Shown: positions 6,340 through 9,425 of the stretch, in pieces | Numbering within the stretch: position 1 is the first letter of the stretch | Layout of the letters: each line of letters begins with the position of its first letter | NCBI GenBank assembly: GCA_029778515.1 | Contig: JAKOQD010000286.1 | Location: 1 to 9,425 of the forward strand | From: Actinomycetes bacterium | GTDB taxonomy: Bacteria; Actinomycetota; Actinomycetes; Propionibacteriales; Propionibacteriaceae | Direction of reading: 5' to 3' | DNA length: 9,425 nt | Notes under the pieces: generated by a model | Database searches by the model: none | Told to the model about the DNA's origin: nothing | Seen by the model: the letters and a program-made list of their open reading frames with translations, nothing else | Made by a program: the position numbers and the translations under genes

Positions 6340-6434
6340 GGTGGACACTGTCCACAGATTTGCCGTCCATCTGTGAAACCCATTGACAGAAGGGGTGGAC
6401 ACTCCCCCGGCACGCCTCTGGGAATGTCCACCCT
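6338..6434. repeat. Three-copy AGGGTGGACACT motif cluster (operator-like)
   Basis: Copy 1 is AGGGTGGACACT at 6338-6349. Copy 2 is GGGGTGGACACT at 6392-6403, 54 bases further in the same orientation. Copy 3 is inverted at 6423-6434 and reads AGGGTGGACATT on the minus strand. Copy 1 is extended into a perfect odd dyad, GTGGACA-C-TGTCCAC, at 6341-6355, adding a fourth half-site. Such clusters next to an operon start are typical of regulator-binding sites. Which protein would bind is unknown; the winged-helix/BTAD protein or the 269-aa protein are the local candidates. Confidence 0.55.
6353..6375. repeat. Inverted repeat CACAGAT / ATCTGTG
   Basis: The arms are 6353-6359 and 6369-6375 with a 9-base spacer. 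The left arm overlaps the right half of the GTGGACACTGTCCAC dyad, so the two structures are alternatives. It could be a second protein-binding dyad or a nested recognition site. Confidence 0.35.
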
Positions 6435-6564
6435 TTCGCCCTCAGCGGGGGGTTGCTGACGACTGTGGAGCTAGGGACAGCACACTTCAAATGCCTGACT
6501 GTCACTGACGCCGCATCAACCGGACACCCCTGTCCCCCCGTTGTTGGTGGGGTCGTTTCCGGCC

Positions 6565-6628
6565 GGGGAAAGACGAGCGGCCCGGACAGGCAACTCAAGG
6601 TCGCTTGTCCGGGCCGCACCCTTTCCCC
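6565..6628 (-). terminator. Long two-tier hairpin, probable terminator of the LysM/BTAD gene
   Basis: The inner stem pairs 6577-6591 (GCGGCCCGGACAGGC) with 6603-6617 (GCTTGTCCGGGCCGC): 15 pairs including one wobble, around an 11-base loop. The outer stem pairs GGGGAAAG (6565-6572) with CTTTCCCC (6621-6628), separated from the inner stem by a small internal loop. It starts 10 bases after the stop of the minus-strand gene. On that strand the inner stem is followed by TCGTCTTTCCCC, only a poor T-run, which is normal for GC-rich actinobacteria. The near symmetry means it could also stop plus-strand transcripts. Confidence 0.75.
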
Positions 6629-6638
6629 CCAGGAAAGA

Positions 6639-9425
6639 TCAGCTGGCTTCCCGTTCGTCGTCGAGCCAGCGATGCGATTGGAGGATCGCCGCTGTGCGCT
6701 CGGAGAGTTCGGCGGGAGCTTCCCCGTCGTCGCTCCGGTTGCACACTTCGGAACGCAGGATGCGATCCATTTCGTTGAGCCTGCCTTCGGCGTGTGCAAC
6801 TGCGGCTAGGTCCAGTCGCGGAGTTTCTTCGTAGGGAGCGGCGAGCGCTCCTATTTCGGCGGCAGCGCGCGCACGAACGTAATCGCCCCGGTGGTGTTCC
6901 AACATGGCAACCATATGAGCCACGTCAACAATCGCCGCCGAGAAGATAATGTCGAAGCGCTGCCCCTCGCTTAGCCAGACTCCACCACCGACGCGCATTT
7001 GGTCGAAGGGACGTCCGGTGACGAGCTGCAAAGCGCGTCGCAAATCGCGACTTCCTTCCACCCCTCCTTGTGCCTCGCCGCGTGCCCGCAGCCGGCGGAA
7101 TAGATCGGCGTCCAGAAGCACGCCCTGGAGTTGGTATGCGTTCACGTTGCGGTCGCGCGTCGCGGCTGCCGATCGGTAGCTCTCCGGGAGGAATTGAGTT
7201 CCGTCTTGCGGGTTCACGCCGAGCGCGCCACGCAGCACGGACATATCGCGGCGGACCCTGTCCTTGCTGATTTGCAGGGCATCGGAGACTTCTTCAGTGG
7301 TGACGCCTTGCGGGTGTAGCGCCATGTAAATAGCGAGTTCGACGTAGAAGGGCTTGCGCTTGGAGGTGGCGACGGGGTCGCCGTGAGTTCCGAAGCGCAG
7401 ACCAACGGGGCCGAGAACCGAAATCCGGGGACGTTCTGAGGATTCTGCGAACCATTGCTCAAGATCAGCGTCGAGGGACTCATCGGCCTTGAGGACGGTG
7501 TCTCGGACTTCGACCGGAACCCGTCGTGCTAGAGCCTCGAAATCTTCGGGCACGGCGGCGGTTTCGGCGACGTAAACCTCGGGGGAATCTTCCAGGATGG
7601 TCGTGGTCTCCGGCACTTCGCCGTCTTCATTCGGGGTGCCAGGACCGCTCGGAACGGTGAGGTCTTCTCGGATCTGCCCGGCGGCGTTGACTGATTCGCG
7701 CCACTCCTCGGCCTGCTGTTCGGCTTCGGTCATGTCGGGCATGGGCTCGTCGTCCAGGGTCTCGGCAGCACCGAGTAGCGCGGCGCAGCCAGCGGCCTCG
7801 TCGGCGGTCAACCCGACGGCGACCAGGTCGAGGTCGAACTCGGCGATGCGGATACGGCCGTTGGAGTTCAGCTGGAACTCGACCGCTGCGGCAGGTAGCT
7901 GCTGGGGCTGGGCCAAGACAAAGACGGCGGTAGCGGCGTGGCCAGCGGCGGCCAGGGCGGTCTCGCACAGCGGCACGGCGAGGCTGGCTGTGTCGCGTCC
8001 CGCGACCACCACCCGGCTCTCCCAGAGGCGATCCTCGACAGCCTCAGCGCGAAGCCCGCCGAGGCTGTCACCGTCGGTGACGGCATGCTGCTGGGCCGCC
8101 TGGGTTTCGCGGGCGTGCTGTTCGACGCTCTCGAGGACGGCCTCAGCCTCGTCTGCGGGATGGTGATAGAGGCGATCCGGGTTGATCCCAGCCAGCTCGT
8201 CCCCAATGGCGAGGGTGTCGATGCGGACGTCACGTCCCCAGCGGGACATGGTTAGTTCGGCGATCAGGTGCCTGGCGAAGTCAGCGGTGTAGGTCGGGTC
8301 ACCGGTGAGCGCAAGGGCGCCGAACTCTTCGGCGTTGAACAGCCACACCGTGCCGTCGTCGCTCTGGCCGATGGTGACCATCTGCGGGTATGGCGCGGCG
8401 CCGTCGCGATTGGGGTTCAGTGCCGCGGATGCGACGTGCTTGGACTCGAGCTCCCAATGGGTCCGAGTGTCGTCGCTGCGCCACGGCTCGGGCAGGTCGC
8501 AAGGCTCCACGAGGTGCAGCATGAGGTGGCTCCGCGACAGCTCGACAGCAGCCACTGCGGGGACAGGGCGCTGTGCGGTGGCCAGGGAAGCCGCCAGGTT
8601 TCGGAGGACCGCATCGAGAGCTTCGACCGTGGGAGCGGCCATCTCGCCGACGCTGACCAGAGTCTTCTCGACGCGCGCCAGACGCGCCGGCGGTGCGGAG
8701 ATCATGCGTCCCGGACGCCGCGCACGGAACTGTGCGGCACGACGCTGCTTCAACACCAGCGCCATCGCGCCGGCCAGCATCACGCCTCCCCCGGTGAGGC
8801 CAACGAGCATCCAAGGCGCAGGCGCGAGCACTTCACGGTCCTGCTGAGTCGCATCCGCGGTGGGGGTAGCGGTGGGCTGACTGGCGGTGGGGGTTGCGGT
8901 GGCGGCTGGCGTTGAGACGGGCTGCTGCTCAGCCGGGGTGGCGACTTCAGCGTCGGTGTCGGGCCGAGCAACCCCGGTGGTGGCCCGTGTCTGCTGGCTG
9001 GGTTCGTCTGCCGGTGCGTCCGTGGGGGCGGGCGTCTGGCTGGTTGCTGGGGCCGCGGGCGCCTCCGGTGCCTCAGGCGTCGCTGGCTGCGCGGCCGAGG
9101 CGGGATCGAGGTGTAGCACCCAGCCGGGGTAGATCAGGTTGGGGTCGGTGAGGTGGCGTCCCTCGGCCTGAACGATCGCAGCCGAGGCGTCGGCGATCTG
9201 CTGGAACTTGATCTCGTCGCCCAAGTGGTCGCGGGCGATCGCTGAGAGCGTGTCACCGGGCTGCACGACGACGGTGTTGGAGTCGGCGGGCAGTTGCAGC
9301 GTCCAGCCGGGGCGCAGGAAGTCGGCGCCCTTGCTCAGACGTTCGGCGTTGAGACTGACGATCTCGTGGTAGCGCTTGCCCTGCCCCAGCTCGTGTTCGG
9401 CGATCCGCCACAGAGTGTCGCCAGG
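6639..9425 (-). CDS. LysM-LysM-TM-winged helix-BTAD membrane-anchored regulator (5' end outside window)
   Basis: The frame is open to the right edge, so the start is missing; 928 complete codons plus the TGA stop are visible. The first visible residues, PGDTLWRIAEHELG, begin a LysM repeat (about 9425-9288). A second LysM follows (VVVQPGDTLSAIARDHLG, about 9272-9108). A Pro/Thr/Ala linker leads to a membrane helix (PWMLVGLTGGGVMLAGAMAL, about 8813-8750). KQRR follows the helix, which by the positive-inside rule puts the C-terminus in the cytoplasm and the LysM domains outside. A roughly 400-residue middle region is not recognised. Near the end, ISVLGPVGLRF opens a winged-helix domain with TTEEVSDALQISKDRVRRDMSVLR as its HTH-like part (about 7427-7140). 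A BTAD-like helical repeat domain (about 7120-6750) is next. Known for the families: LysM binds peptidoglycan, and winged-helix plus BTAD is the SARP activator layout. Inferred: a wall-linked transcription regulator of the transfer genes. A signal peptide or further membrane helices probably lie upstream of the window. Confidence 0.85.
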   Translation of the reverse strand, partial: PGDTLWRIAEHELGQGKRYHEIVSLNAERLSKGADFLRPGWTLQLPADSNTVVVQPGDTLSAIARDHLGDEIKFQQIADASAAIVQAEGRHLTDPNLIYPGWVLHLDPASAAQPATPEAPEAPAAPATSQTPAPTDAPADEPSQQTRATTGVARPDTDAEVATPAEQQPVSTPAATATPTASQPTATPTADATQQDREVLAPAPWMLVGLTGGGVMLAGAMALVLKQRRAAQFRARRPGRMISAPPARLARVEKTLVSVGEMAAPTVEALDAVLRNLAASLATAQRPVPAVAAVELSRSHLMLHLVEPCDLPEPWRSDDTRTHWELESKHVASAALNPNRDGAAPYPQMVTIGQSDDGTVWLFNAEEFGALALTGDPTYTADFARHLIAELTMSRWGRDVRIDTLAIGDELAGINPDRLYHHPADEAEAVLESVEQHARETQAAQQHAVTDGDSLGGLRAEAVEDRLWESRVVVAGRDTASLAVPLCETALAAAGHAATAVFVLAQPQQLPAAAVEFQLNSNGRIRIAEFDLDLVAVGLTADEAAGCAALLGAAETLDDEPMPDMTEAEQQAEEWRESVNAAGQIREDLTVPSGPGTPNEDGEVPETTTILEDSPEVYVAETAAVPEDFEALARRVPVEVRDTVLKADESLDADLEQWFAESSERPRISVLGPVGLRFGTHGDPVATSKRKPFYVELAIYMALHPQGVTTEEVSDALQISKDRVRRDMSVLRGALGVNPQDGTQFLPESYRSAAATRDRNVNAYQLQGVLLDADLFRRLRARGEAQGGVEGSRDLRRALQLVTGRPFDQMRVGGGVWLSEGQRFDIIFSAAIVDVAHMVAMLEHHRGDYVRARAAAEIGALAAPYEETPRLDLAAVAHAEGRLNEMDRILRSEVCNRSDDGEAPAELSERTAAILQSHRWLDDEREAS

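Larger units (their letters stand above)
6236..6564 (-). promoter_or_regulatory. Gene-free control region upstream of the transfer operon
   Basis: These 329 bases lie between the hairpin and the start of the 269-aa gene. No credible coding frame is seen. The stretch holds the three 12-bp motif copies, several dyads (listed separately) and a further GGACA-CCCC-TGTCC dyad at 6522-6535. Its position upstream of a closely packed operon suggests that the operon promoter lies here, but I found no minus-strand pair of -35 and -10 boxes with good spacing. A promoter for an alternative sigma factor, or one needing an activator, would fit. Confidence 0.5.

Noticed and set aside
6383..6388. Perfect TTGACA on the plus strand
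   Set aside because: No -10-like hexamer lies 16-19 bases downstream and no plus-strand gene follows. It may matter only as part of the operator region.
6296..6799. Minus-strand frame of 167 codons through the gene-free region
   Set aside because: It overlaps the end of the LysM/BTAD gene in another frame, runs through the terminator hairpin and operator dyads, and gives a low-complexity product with no domain.
6453..6809. Plus-strand frame of 118 codons
   Set aside because: It passes through the hairpin and the antisense of the LysM/BTAD gene. No ribosome site or domain is seen.
1..9425. CRISPR array, tRNA, rRNA or insertion sequence
   Set aside because: No regularly spaced direct repeats, cloverleaf-like sequence, rRNA stretch or transposase-like frame was seen on either strand.

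Overview
The window comes from a high-GC Gram-positive bacterium, almost certainly an actinobacterium. Single 60-base lines counted by hand gave about 72-77% G+C in the 0.5-2 kb part and about 57-65% in the 5.2-6.3 kb part. Every convincing gene is on the minus strand, so the window reads from right to left. The gene content is that of a conjugative type IV secretion system (T4SS) carried by an integrative element or plasmid. No relaxase, coupling ATPase, integrase or replication gene is inside the window, so the kind of element cannot be decided here.

Right part (9425-6639): one long gene, cut by the right edge. It encodes two tandem LysM (peptidoglycan-binding) domains, a Pro/Thr/Ala-rich linker, one membrane helix, a long middle region, a winged-helix domain and a BTAD (SARP-type activator) domain. 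It looks like a membrane-spanning regulator with a wall-binding outside and a DNA-binding inside. It ends just before a strong two-tier hairpin (6565-6628), taken as its terminator.

Middle (6638-6236): about 400 bases without a gene. Besides the terminator, this stretch holds a cluster of dyads and three copies of a 12-bp motif close to AGGGTGGACACT. It is the likely control region of the genes to its left.

Left part (6235-1): a tight, apparently single operon. Its genes in order are a 269-aa protein with a sigma-factor-like layout (tentative), a 91-aa helical protein, an atypical ParA/TadZ-like ATPase lacking both P-loop lysines, a VirB2-like pilin with a signal peptide and two membrane helices, a VirB8-like bitopic protein, a TrbL/VirB6-like polytopic channel protein with a 300-residue low-complexity tail, and an SCO6880-family (PrgI-like) membrane protein cut by the left edge. 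Gaps are 3-41 bp or short overlaps, with clear ribosome-binding sites at most starts. The last four genes form the membrane and pilus part of the transfer machine. The ParA-like protein may place the machine, and the first two genes and the LysM/BTAD protein probably regulate it. A VirB4-type ATPase gene is expected just beyond position 1.
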